Positions 1-8,052 of a stretch of 30,281 nt of DNA are shown in pieces. The stretch comes from a virus, in the IMG/VR virus record IMGVR_UViG_3300043172_001345, positions 1-30,281 of that record. One strand, 5' to 3'. The translations under genes and the position numbers were made by a program. Under the pieces are notes generated by a model, which saw nothing but the letters and a program-made list of their open reading frames with translations, was not told the origin of the DNA and made no database searches. The stretch's first letter is position 1; each line of letters starts with the position of its first letter.

Positions 1-360
1 TAAGATGATAAACTGCCTTAAAATCAGAATCCCAAACGTTCTGTGCCGGGGTTTCACCAACATCACCAACATAATCCGTATTATCGGATGCTGTAATATC
101 ATAATAAAGAAAGAATTTCATATCAAGAGCAGAAAAAATAGATGGTGCCTTGAAATGGATTCCCATTTTATCGTTCGCGATATCTTCATGATCTATTTCA
201 ACATAACATTGGGTTTGACCATTGCTTGTTGTGACAGCAATCTTTTTTCTATTGGCTGATATGGATAATTCAGTGAAAAATGCACTTAAATCCAATCCCG
301 AAATTCCAGAATTATCAGAAATATTAAGATATACTGGAAAGTCAGTAAGGTCTTCATCAA
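1..360 (-). repeat. DUF2341 copy 2, DNA-level repeat of two blocks at 1081-1330 and 1945-2040
   Basis: Positions 303-358 are identical to 1983-2038 (offset 1680 bp), and 271-302 match 1951-1982 with few changes. Positions 142-172 are identical to 1210-1240, and much of 21-60 matches 1095-1134. Third-codon positions are conserved too, so the duplication or gene conversion is recent. Confidence 0.9.
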
Positions 361-3028
361 CCTTAGTATTATCTATTATGATCTCAATTCGATTACTAAA
401 TCCACTTAAATATGGGGTTTCAATTAATAAAAGGTCATCATTTAAGGTGTGGTAAGTGGCCTTGATCCAGGACTCGGAGCGAGCGATTTTGGAGAGCCTG
501 ACCTCGTCATATTTGCCTAAAGTGTAATAACTATATGCAGATAAATACCACAGTCGCCCTATTTCAATATCGGGATGATCTGTTGTATCTAAAGTTCTGA
601 ATGCTGTTGAAATATCTTTCGCAATGGTTTCGAATCCATCAACATAAAGTATGGCATCGGATGCCCTATTCATCACCGCCGCAAACGTGTGAAAAATCCC
701 GTCCGCATGATTTAACGCATCCTCAACAACCACCTGTACCGTGTCGTCATCAATAATAACTTTCGCATGACCATTATTACCAATATACGCTGTCCAGCCT
801 TGGTTATTTCCTCGATCTCCATAACTAACTAAGGGATTGGTGCCACTATCAGATATATTAAAAACAGATTCAATGGTAAAATCACCGACTCCAAATTTAA
901 GATTTGGAGCCGTTGGAATACTAACGCAATCATTAGACCCATCAAAATCCAGGGCCTTTCCTACAAGACCATCTATTAAGTCGGCGGAAGTCATAGAGCC
1001 GCGAGGTGTGCCATCGTTTCCATTTAAAGTACTGTCCTTAATAGCATCCGTAACATCGCCATCAGGATCCTGGCCCATATGATGTACCGCAACGAAATCA
1101 GAATCCCAAACGTTCTGCGCCGGGGTTTCACCAATATCACCGACAAAATCCGTATTGTCTACTGGTAGACTATAAAGGAAGAAAGCCGTATCGATACTGG
1201 AAGAAATAAATGGTGCCTTGAAATGGATTCCCATTTTATCATTTGCAATATCTTCATGATCTATTTCAACATAACACTGGGTCTCCTGATCATCTGTCTT
1301 GATTGCGATCTTTTTCCGGTTCGGATGCCCTGCTGGCCATACAACAGTGCCTGAATTAATGACAAAATTATCGAAATCAATACTTAATTCTGCACCGGAA
1401 TTCCAATCATAACCACCGAGCCTTAAGAAGCAATCATCGGAATTCATATCGCGTGAACCACCGGATACGAAATCCCCCGATCCATCAGCATACCAAAGAT
1501 AAACTGTTGAACCAGTTCTCGTAATCTTCATTTTACCGTAATCGTTTGTTCTGGCAGGAGTGGTATCGTAAGTGTTTCCTTCATCATGGTAACGTAAAAG
1601 CCAATTAACTGCACCGAAATATTGACATTTTATAAGAACGTGATCATCACCTGGATCAGGCCCAAAATGAACCTCTAACTCGAATCCAGCCGCATTATGG
1701 AACAAGTGAACAAGATTAGAAAAGTCGATCTGTATGTCAAAATCGCCTGTCAGCATAAAATTGGAGTTGACATTAACACCATCGCCGCCTGCACCCGATA
1801 CACCTGTAAAATAGAAATGAGCCATATTGTTTTGTATATCGGCACCAAAATTGGTGGTTGAATGTAGGGTAAAGGGATCTCCCCATTTTATTATATTGAG
1901 TGGATCATCATCGGCACCGGTAAAATCATCATCGGCAGGATATTTCAGCTCAGTGAAAAATTCGCTTAAATCCAATCCAGATATTCCAGAATTATCAGAA
2001 ATATTAAGATATACTGGAAAGTCAGTAAGGTCTTCATCGATTAAAGATGCTGGAATAGCTATTTTTATCCCAACAGCTTCTTCTTCTTTTATTATTATTG
2101 GATCAGATATGGTCGAGACGATATCTGCCTGGGACGAAAAGATGATCCAAAATTCCTGATCAATAACAGGATCAGATATGGCCGAGACGATATTTGCATC
2201 AGAGGTATATTTATTAATCACAAAAAGATCAGAAGAAATATCGGTCTGAATTACAGGGGAACATGAAAAATGCCATTCCGGTTGTTGGTCAATATCTGCA
2301 TCAATTATGAAATCGATATCGGCAGCAAAAGAATAAAATCGATTAATATTTGGGCCGTCACATATAACATCAAAGCCAATTTCTGCATTACTTGAAAATG
2401 TTCTGAAATTATCTGTGTCTGGATTATTAAAAATGATCTGGATGACCGGATTAGAAACGAATTTATTGATTATGCCGATATATGCATCACCGGAGACCCA
2501 GGAAATATTTGATGTCGATGTAAAGGAATTAAATTGCTGTGCATCGCTATTGATATCGCTTACAATTGCAGGGCTCGAGCCGAATAGGTTTGATGCAGCT
2601 ATGCCAGCGCCCAGGGAAAGCGTAATAAATGGTGCGACCGCAAATGGTCTGTCTCGATATATACCGGATGAAAAATAGAAATGAATTTCTGCCGAATCCG
2701 ATTTAAATTGTTGCTCCTGATTTGAAGCAATATCGCCGATATCGCTCACAATTGATGGAGCCGATACAAACTGGTTTATAACTTTAACTGAGGAGGATAT
2801 ATCGGCCACTATCGATGCCGCAACACCTAAATCGCGGTCGACATCAGCAGCCGAAGATATATTGGTTTGAATAATGGGCTGGATATTAAAGCCTTCATTC
2901 CGCATTACAGAATAAAAATCTCCCCATTGGACACGAGCAAGAACTCGGAACTGACCGGGATAACACCAGGAAAATAAATTCGGGATTTCTTTAATACTTG
3001 AATCTATGCAATCGTCTTTGTAAGTCAT
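1..3028 (-). CDS. Giant tail adhesin/fibre with DUF2341 and LamG-like domains (C-terminus outside window)
   Basis: The reading frame is open from ATG at 3028-3026 to the left edge: 1009 codons with no stop, behind an AAGGAAAGG ribosome site. Residues 1-35 resemble the start of the 4807-5361 protein (EIPNLFSWC versus EIPNLISLC), suggesting a shared virion anchor. Residues about 60-318 hold ten or more degenerate repeats of about 20 residues of the type F-x-S-x-A-[DN]-I-V-x-x-I-S-D-P. A DUF2341-type module begins near residue 320, is interrupted at about 360-567 by a jelly-roll-like insert, and resumes at NRKKIA. A LamG/concanavalin-like domain follows at about 645-860 (AVHHMGQDPDGD, ALDFDGSNDCVSIP, ILYVDGFE). 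A second, uninterrupted DUF2341 copy starts near 880. Such domains bind glycans, so host-surface recognition is the likely role. It is the last gene of the tail operon seen here. Domain names come from motif recognition, not a search. Confidence 0.85.
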   Translation of the reverse strand, partial: MTYKDDCIDSSIKEIPNLFSWCYPGQFRVLARVQWGDFYSVMRNEGFNIQPIIQTNISSAADVDRDLGVAASIVADISSSVKVINQFVSAPSIVSDIGDIASNQEQQFKSDSAEIHFYFSSGIYRDRPFAVAPFITLSLGAGIAASNLFGSSPAIVSDINSDAQQFNSFTSTSNISWVSGDAYIGIINKFVSNPVIQIIFNNPDTDNFRTFSSNAEIGFDVICDGPNINRFYSFAADIDFIIDADIDQQPEWHFSCSPVIQTDISSDLFVINKYTSDANIVSAISDPVIDQEFWIIFSSQADIVSTISDPIIIKEEEAVGIKIAIPASLIDEDLTDFPVYLNISDNSGISGLDLSEFFTELKYPADDDFTGADDDPLNIIKWGDPFTLHSTTNFGADIQNNMAHFYFTGVSGAGGDGVNVNSNFMLTGDFDIQIDFSNLVHLFHNAAGFELEVHFGPDPGDDHVLIKCQYFGAVNWLLRYHDEGNTYDTTPARTNDYGKMKITRTGSTVYLWYADGSGDFVSGGSRDMNSDDCFLRLGGYDWNSGAELSIDFDNFVINSGTVVWPAGHPNRKKIAIKTDDQETQCYVEIDHEDIANDKMGIHFKAPFISSSIDTAFFLYSLPVDNTDFVGDIGETPAQNVWDSDFVAVHHMGQDPDGDVTDAIKDSTLNGNDGTPRGSMTSADLIDGLVGKALDFDGSNDCVSIPTAPNLKFGVGDFTIESVFNISDSGTNPLVSYGDRGNNQGWTAYIGNNGHAKVIIDDDTVQVVVEDALNHADGIFHTFAAVMNRASDAILYVDGFETIAKDISTAFRTLDTTDHPDIEIGRLWYLSAYSYYTLGKYDEVRLSKIARSESWIKATYHTLNDDLLLIETPYLSGFSNRIEIIIDNTKVDEDLTDFPVYLNISDNSGISGLDLSAFFTELSISANRKKIAVTTSNGQTQCYVEIDHEDIANDKMGIHFKAPSIFSALDMKFFLYYDITASDNTDYVGDVGETPAQNVWDSDFKAVYHL
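1081..1330 (-). repeat. C-terminal half of DUF2341 copy 1
   Basis: Matches 1-258 at the DNA level and encodes the KKIA, QCYVEIDHEDIANDKMGIHF and NVWDSDF segments shared by both copies. It is separated from its N-terminal half by about 600 bp of inserted coding sequence. Confidence 0.85.
1945..2040 (-). repeat. N-terminal half of DUF2341 copy 1
   Basis: Near-identical to 265-360 and encodes the shared segments DEDLTDFPVYLNIS and FFTEL. The inserted domain begins directly after FFTEL, where copy 2 continues with only a few residues before NRKKIA. Confidence 0.9.
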
Positions 3029-3036
3029 GCCTTTCC

Positions 3037-3306
3037 TTACTTCTCGACTTCAGCAGCAGCCTTGGCAATCTCGGCAGCAACCTTTTCATTATAGGTATCC
3101 ACAACCGCCGGTGTCCATACAACTCCCGCTATATCTTTGACACGTATATCTTCATTGTCAACATTTTCACCAGGAACATAACTCGTTCTGTGATATGTCT
3201 TTGCGATTTCAACGTCATCCTCAAGAATTAAAAGGGCTCTGCGGACCAGTACGTGTCCATCTCGCGTTATCTCTATCTGGTCTATTACTTCGACTTTTTC
3301 AATCAT
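3037..3306 (-). CDS. Small conserved tail-fibre-region protein, function unknown
   Basis: An 89-residue protein starting MIEKVEVIDQIEITRDGHVL and ending in an Ala/Glu-rich helix (EKVAAEIAKAAAEVEK). The start at 3306 is chosen because AAAGGAG lies about 10 nt upstream; an in-frame upstream extension would overlap the preceding fibre gene. Similar short proteins with an I-x-x-D-G-x-V-L-V-R-R core are often found next to phage tail-fibre genes, but I cannot assign a role. It lies between two fibre genes in the late operon. Confidence 0.75.
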   Translation of the reverse strand: MIEKVEVIDQIEITRDGHVLVRRALLILEDDVEIAKTYHRTSYVPGENVDNEDIRVKDIAGVVWTPAVVDTYNEKVAAEIAKAAAEVEK

Positions 3307-3331
3307 TTTGTAAAACTCCTTTGTGTTTATT

Positions 3332-4795
3332 TTATACGTTTGTTGTATATGATAAAGATAGAAACATATCAGAAGTTGGACCATCAACACTTGATACTTT
3401 TAATGTGGCATTAACCGTCCCTGTAACAATTTCATATAGATTTAAAATTGTACTATTTGCTGTGATATATGATGTGACATATCCTGAGAACGTGAACTCG
3501 CTCAATCTTGGAGCTGCCGCACCAGATTCTGATATTGTCGAGATTGATGTGAACGGTAGTTTACGCAGATATAATACATTGCCAGCAGTCATTCCACCTG
3601 TATCTATATCAAAAATGGCTATTATTATATTAACAATCCTGCCTGTTTTTGTATATGTTCCGACAGAAGTGCCTAATGAAGCAAGGTTACCACCACTTAC
3701 AGCATCGGCCAGTTCAGGAGTCCAGTTACCTTTTTCACAATCGTCTATTGTATTCGGATCAGAGGAGGGTACCTGTGAAGCCGGAAATTTTAGTCCGCCC
3801 CTGGTTTCACCGCCTTCTGCGGTTGACCAGAAGTTATTGACTCCAGCAAAACAAAGATTTGCGGCTCCATCGGGATCGCATGTTATAACATTTTTGGCTT
3901 CTCCTGATAGATTTGGACAAAGAGCTATGTGAGCACCCACCCAATAACCGCTTCCAACTGGAACTGCTTGTGTACTTTTTGCTCCAGTAGCACCTGGGGC
4001 AGCATACGTTTTAAAAGATGCTTCCGAAGTTACTCCAGTTGATGCCGATTTACTCCATCTTTCAAATGCCTCGGTGTAATCAACCGGTTCAGTCATTCCA
4101 CCATACCCATACTGCATTGATGCTATATGCAAAACCAATTCATTATCAGAAATAGTGTCTATTGATTGTGCTATTACTTGACCGTTTTGACCGTTTTGTA
4201 CAGTCCAGTCACCTATTGGAGTATTTGGATCAACATGCCTGAACGACATTATACCACCAGCAACATCCTGTGATGATGCGTCAAATCCCCAGGTATAATT
4301 ACCTGGTTCAGTATTTGCTAACTTATAATAAACAAAATGCATATTATTACTGTTATTTGACTGAGAAAATAATTTTGTCCAACCTTCGGGTACACTGTTA
4401 ATTAGATCATAATTTATCTCAACAGTAAATGACGCCACCATTAAATCACTTTCGATAATTCCTGCTGGTTTGTCGCATACAAAACTGGATACTCCAGCGC
4501 CAGACGCGTAATCAGCACTTGATATATATTCTGGAGGATCAGGATTTCCTGTTCCTTTCAGCATCACTTCTCCGCCCAAATTAGTATTTTTAACTATTAA
4601 TGCATGAGCAGAATTTATAATATCACCAGCAATCAATAACTTATCCATCTCTCTCGTGCCATCAATAAGTACATATGGATCAGTTATTTCTGATATCGGG
4701 GTTTTTCTTGTATTACTGCTTTGCACTATTTCTATTAATTCAGAACCGGTCAGAGGTGTTGATGCATCTGTCATTTCTGATATTTTTGTTGCCAT
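3332..4795 (-). CDS. Tail fibre / receptor-binding protein
   Basis: A 487-residue protein. The start ATKISEMTDASTPLTGSEL is a common virion-attachment motif of phage tail fibres. The middle (about 105-310) has a beta-rich domain with the pattern DKPAGIIESDLMVASF, PEGWTKL and EPGNYTWGF, seen in many phage and bacterial surface proteins. The C-terminus has the familiar fibre motif N-W-T-P-E-L followed by GTSVGTYTKTGRIVNI, typical of beta-structured fibre tips. It sits in the tail operon between the repeat-bearing 184-residue protein and the 89-residue protein. Receptor binding is inferred; no chaperone or enzymatic site is visible. Confidence 0.8.
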   Translation of the reverse strand: MATKISEMTDASTPLTGSELIEIVQSSNTRKTPISEITDPYVLIDGTREMDKLLIAGDIINSAHALIVKNTNLGGEVMLKGTGNPDPPEYISSADYASGAGVSSFVCDKPAGIIESDLMVASFTVEINYDLINSVPEGWTKLFSQSNNSNNMHFVYYKLANTEPGNYTWGFDASSQDVAGGIMSFRHVDPNTPIGDWTVQNGQNGQVIAQSIDTISDNELVLHIASMQYGYGGMTEPVDYTEAFERWSKSASTGVTSEASFKTYAAPGATGAKSTQAVPVGSGYWVGAHIALCPNLSGEAKNVITCDPDGAANLCFAGVNNFWSTAEGGETRGGLKFPASQVPSSDPNTIDDCEKGNWTPELADAVSGGNLASLGTSVGTYTKTGRIVNIIIAIFDIDTGGMTAGNVLYLRKLPFTSISTISESGAAAPRLSEFTFSGYVTSYITANSTILNLYEIVTGTVNATLKVSSVDGPTSDMFLSLSYTTNV

Positions 4796-4806
4796 AATTC
4801 AATCCT

Positions 4807-5361
4807 TTAATCTTCGGTTACCCTTGTGTCTCCTGTTTCGGTTACCCTTGTGTCTCCAGTCTCAGTTACCCGCATGTTTTGGATTTCTGCACTTATTATC
4901 GGGTCTGATATATCAAATACAATATCGGCCTGGGATGCAAAAAGCCTTTGAGCAAATATTGATGAGCTCACATCAAATACGATATTTGCAGTGGATGTAA
5001 AGTGCTTCGCATCCGGCATATCTGAGTATGCATTAAACACGATATTTGCACTGGATACAAATTCATGTAATATTTGCAATGCCGGGTCTAATATATCAAA
5101 GACGATATTTGCACTGGATACAAAATCACGGAATATTTGCATACGAGAACTTACATCAAATACAATATCTGGATTGGAATGAAACTGCGTTTTTAAATGA
5201 CTGATATCAAAACTGATTCTGACGAAAGATCTGAAATGCCCGGCCTCACATAATGAGATTAAATTGGGGATTTCCGTGATCACGGTATCCACACAATCCC
5301 AAATATAGCCTTCGGGTATGTCAGGGACTATTTCAGTCCAAGGGAAAATTTTATCAGCCAT
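4807..5361 (-). CDS. Repeat-bearing tail fibre-associated protein
   Basis: A 184-residue protein. Residues about 20-50 (WDCVDTVITEIPNLISLC) align with the N-terminus of the giant adhesin at 1-3028. Residues about 60-155 form five repeats of about 20 residues with the core F-x-S-x-A-N-I-V-F-D-[VI], for example at 80-90, 101-110, 121-130 and 141-150. The C-terminal 21 residues are a perfect tandem repeat of RVTETGDT ending in RVTED. Repeat composition and position point to a beta-structured fibre or baseplate-attached adhesin. It may be a short paralogue from which modules are exchanged with the adhesin gene. Confidence 0.75.
   Translation of the reverse strand: MADKIFPWTEIVPDIPEGYIWDCVDTVITEIPNLISLCEAGHFRSFVRISFDISHLKTQFHSNPDIVFDVSSRMQIFRDFVSSANIVFDILDPALQILHEFVSSANIVFNAYSDMPDAKHFTSTANIVFDVSSSIFAQRLFASQADIVFDISDPIISAEIQNMRVTETGDTRVTETGDTRVTED
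4817..4870 (-). repeat. 24-bp tandem repeat encoding RVTETGDT
   Basis: Two full 24-bp units (4817-4840, 4841-4864) and a partial third (4865-4870) lie at the 3' end of the 184-residue gene. Units differ at a few positions. In-frame period-8 repeats allow length change without a frameshift. Confidence 0.9.
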
Positions 5362-5363
5362 GA

Positions 5364-5510
5364 TTACCTTTGGATATCTGATTTGGAATCGGAACTAATA
5401 TCAGCTTGGACTGAAAACTTTCTTAATCCTGTAGCCCATTCAACGGAAGCCTTTCCAGCATCACCTTTCGGTATCGATTTAAAAGAATTTAAAACTTTTA
5501 TTTCTGGCAT
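5364..5510 (-). CDS. 48-residue protein carrying one fibre-type repeat
   Basis: Starts at ATG 5510-5508, which overlaps the stop of the gp15-like gene (TAATG), and ends 2 bp before the next ATG, so it fits the operon exactly. The protein begins MPEIKVLNSFKSIPKGDAGK and contains KFSVQADISSDSKSDIQ, which resembles the S-x-x-A-D-I-x-x-x-I-S-D repeat of the two neighbouring fibre genes. It could be a small structural protein or the remnant of a larger repeat gene. Confidence 0.6.
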   Translation of the reverse strand: MPEIKVLNSFKSIPKGDAGKASVEWATGLRKFSVQADISSDSKSDIQR

Positions 5511-6280
5511 TAGGTCTCCGTATTTGTACTTATGACAGCATTTACTGACATCGCACCTTCTGCCTCTTTCTCCAGTGCACAGATTTCATTGAAAGTATGA
5601 TTGATATTAGCGATATCCAGGCACCGGTCATTGTAATCAGTAAAACGGATGTTGATGATTTTGATGATACCGGCATCTTTTATTGGTGGATATAAGTAGC
5701 CTTTTATTGTGAAATCGATATCTGCCATAATGGTTCGGTCAATCTCGTCACCGAACTCATTAGCAATATCCAGATTCATGTTGTTTAAAACTATCGAAAC
5801 GTTCCTCTTGATACCTAATTCAGGAATTTCCTCGACGAAAAAAGTATAATCCGGTCTGAAAAAGGTACCGACCTGCTCGATGATTTGCATCATATCGTCT
5901 TGATATTCTGCCCAAATAGAGAATGCTAACGTGAAGTTATATGGTACAGGACTGTACATGAAACGCTCTGTGTCGTTATTTCGATGATCAATCGGTATCT
6001 CGTTGAGGGCTGGCTCTTTACGCGCCACGTCAGGCTGTAAGCCGGTAATTAAGAAACTCATACGAGGAAGTGTGGTGCTAATTGATTTTCCGATATCATC
6101 TTTTCGTTGTAGGAGATAAAATAGCTTTGATTTCGCCACATATGAACATGGCACCTTGATATCTTTGATTACTTCATCGTTCTTATCGCGCCGGAAAACA
6201 TGAACATCATCAAAAAGATGATGAAAGGCCACAATATATTTCTTGACCATTTCCCAATAAAAATGATTCTGTGAAAGCAT
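5510..6280 (-). CDS. gp15: Tail sheath stabiliser / tail completion protein, T4 gp15-like
   Basis: A 256-residue protein (T4 gp15 is 272). The start HFYWEMVKKYIVAFHHLFDD, followed by VHVFRRDKNDEVIKDIKVPCSY and later LPRMSFLITGL, is the pattern of the gp15 family, as are the central YNFTLAFSIWAEYQDDMMQI and the late DIDFTIKGYLYPPI. In T4, gp15 forms a hexameric ring capping the tail tube and sheath and joins the tail to the neck. Here it follows the tape-measure candidate with a 3-bp gap and is translationally coupled to the 48-residue protein. Confidence 0.85.
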   Translation of the reverse strand: MLSQNHFYWEMVKKYIVAFHHLFDDVHVFRRDKNDEVIKDIKVPCSYVAKSKLFYLLQRKDDIGKSISTTLPRMSFLITGLQPDVARKEPALNEIPIDHRNNDTERFMYSPVPYNFTLAFSIWAEYQDDMMQIIEQVGTFFRPDYTFFVEEIPELGIKRNVSIVLNNMNLDIANEFGDEIDRTIMADIDFTIKGYLYPPIKDAGIIKIINIRFTDYNDRCLDIANINHTFNEICALEKEAEGAMSVNAVISTNTET

Positions 6281-6283
6281 ATT

Positions 6284-7864
6284 TTACTCACTCCCCTCTA
6301 CATTATATGAACGTTGTAAAGCTCGGTCATCGTTTTCAGTTTGCCGGTCGACGGGGACCGCTACATTTGTGTTTTGATTTATTTGCATCGCGTTCCCACC
6401 GGTAACTTGCTCCTGACGTTTAATTCTCCGCTCCTCTGAAGCAGCAATTCGTTGTTTAAGGCCTTCATAACCAACAGCAGAAATAGGTTTCGAAATTGGT
6501 TGAGTCTCCGCTTCACGTGCCTTTTTTAAGTTTGCTGCCCGTACCGCCGCCGCCTTTGCTTTTATAGCATCTGATTTTTGTTTTGCCTCTGCCTCTTTAG
6601 CTGCTTTTAAATTATATTCCTCCTGGGTCTCAGAGAATGCTCCTAATTTTTTTGCTGCTGCCATCCCAATTTTAACAGCAGAAGCAGAGAAAAACCCAGT
6701 TCTGCTATATTTTGTCATGAAGTCAAGCCAACCCACTTCTTTTTTTGCTGATTCTTCGGATCGACCCTCATCCATTAATTTTTGTATTTCTGCACTCTTT
6801 GCATCTAACTCTTTCTTTTCTTCTTCTTTTCGCTTCCTCCATATATCTCTGAAATAAGCAACCGGATCGGAAAGAAGAGTTTCAAATTCCAATGCTAATG
6901 CATCCATTAAAGGAGTGACTATTCCGTCAGTCACCGCCGCGACAATTGTTGCGACCAAATCAATCATCCCATCTTCTATTTGCTGACCGATTGATTTTAA
7001 TTGGCCAGCAGATAAAGTACCAAGACTCAAACCTGATAATATATCAGCAAAGAAATCAGGAGCAGATATTTTGTTGTGAACAAAATCGTCCCAGGATTTA
7101 GTAAAACCTGTCCAGGCTTTGCCGATTGCACCTTCAATTTGCTCGAGAGTATCTGTAAAAAACTTTTTTGAAACCAATCCAAATGATAAATCCGCAAGTG
7201 TCCGTCCGATACCAGAATTAAATTTTTCTAAGGTACTCGCATCATCACCAGCTTCCGCCCATCCTCTCAAAAATTCCACTCCGGCAGCAGCAGCAATAGC
7301 AGGGAAAAATAACTTTTTACCCGCGCTCTTAACCGCACCCAATACCCCTCTGAGCGATTTTCCGGCCATCAGTCCGCCCATCAGTCCGCCGAGCCCGGTA
7401 CCAAGAAACGCTTTTGAATCTGAATCTGATTTGGCTGCAGCCGCAGCAGCATCATCTTCTTTATCGTTAAGGTCTTCGAGCAGCTCATTGGTTCGCCGAT
7501 TGATGTCAAGATCTTGTTCGCGCTCGGCCTCGGCTAAGAAATCATTATGTTCTCCCTTTTCCATAAAGCGATTATTGGTTTTTAATTCATCGACGACATC
7601 ATCTAACAAATCTACCTGGACTTCGGTATCAAAACCTTTTAAATTACCAAAAGCATCGATTAATTGCTTGTTACCGGAATTAATAATGGTTTTTGTTTCG
7701 GAACTTATCAAAGATGAAAAAGTGCCTATGATTTCACCGGCATTTTTATTCAGCGCCGCCGTCTCTGACGGGGAGAGCCGGTCAGTCATCCCATCCTTTC
7801 CATCTATATGGGCAAGATGCCGGTTAATATCTTTTAATATTTTGGTTTCTACTGAATCAGGCAT
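6284..7864 (-). CDS. Probable tail tape measure protein
   Basis: A 526-residue, mostly helical protein. The N-terminal 160 residues are charged and coiled-coil-like with an Asp/Ala-rich linker. A Gly/Ala-rich hydrophobic stretch follows at about 155-205 (GTGLGGLMGGLMAGKSL, FFPAIAAAAGV) and another near 290-325. A long Lys/Glu/Ala helix covers about 350-470, and the C-terminus is Asn-rich (MQINQNTNVAVPVD). No enzymatic motif is visible. The call rests mainly on position: directly after the chaperone gene pair with its frameshift site, as in lambda and P2. A helix of this length would span roughly 75-80 nm. Another tail or baseplate structural role is possible. Confidence 0.6.
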   Translation of the reverse strand: MPDSVETKILKDINRHLAHIDGKDGMTDRLSPSETAALNKNAGEIIGTFSSLISSETKTIINSGNKQLIDAFGNLKGFDTEVQVDLLDDVVDELKTNNRFMEKGEHNDFLAEAEREQDLDINRRTNELLEDLNDKEDDAAAAAAKSDSDSKAFLGTGLGGLMGGLMAGKSLRGVLGAVKSAGKKLFFPAIAAAAGVEFLRGWAEAGDDASTLEKFNSGIGRTLADLSFGLVSKKFFTDTLEQIEGAIGKAWTGFTKSWDDFVHNKISAPDFFADILSGLSLGTLSAGQLKSIGQQIEDGMIDLVATIVAAVTDGIVTPLMDALALEFETLLSDPVAYFRDIWRKRKEEEKKELDAKSAEIQKLMDEGRSEESAKKEVGWLDFMTKYSRTGFFSASAVKIGMAAAKKLGAFSETQEEYNLKAAKEAEAKQKSDAIKAKAAAVRAANLKKAREAETQPISKPISAVGYEGLKQRIAASEERRIKRQEQVTGGNAMQINQNTNVAVPVDRQTENDDRALQRSYNVEGSE

Positions 7865-7866
7865 GT

Positions 7867-8052
7867 TTATTTATTTTCCCGCTTCTGCTTTTCTTTCTCC
7901 ATAGCAGATAAAGTTAATGCCGTAAAAATTTCCATTTCATATGGTACTAAACTCATGATTTCGGCATGTGAATAATCACCATACCGAACCAAATTAAAAA
8001 TCTCTTTATAATAATTTATAATAGTCTTATATTTCCCAATCAACTCAAGTAT
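7867..8052 (-). CDS. Frameshift extension of tail assembly chaperone (gpGT-like C-terminal part)
   Basis: This frame is open for 61 codons and ends at TAA 7869-7867, three bases before the tape-measure ATG. It has no ATG near its beginning, so it looks unstarted. It lies in the -1 frame of the 232-residue gene and joins it at the heptamer 8058-8052. The peptide contains YGDYSHAEIMSLVPYEMEIF and a basic C-terminal helix, similar in style to small chaperone partners with a conserved Y-S/Y-x-x-I-x-x-[ML]-x-P-x-E core. Frameshifting would give a fusion of about 290 residues. An alternative is separate translation from TTG at 8043-8041, but no good ribosome site precedes it. Confidence 0.7.
   Translation of the reverse strand: MLELIGKYKTIINYYKEIFNLVRYGDYSHAEIMSLVPYEMEIFTALTLSAMEKEKQKRENK

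Noticed and set aside
5-3231. Several open frames on the plus strand across the left 3 kb
   Set aside because: They lie antisense to the continuous 1009-codon minus-strand adhesin frame, lack ribosome sites and have low-complexity translations.
3195-3932. Long plus-strand frame of 245 codons
   Set aside because: It is antisense to the recognisable tail-fibre gene and its translation has no coherent domain.
7119-7904. Plus-strand frame of 261 codons, Ser/Ala-rich
   Set aside because: It is the antisense shadow of the tape-measure candidate; no ribosome site and biased composition.
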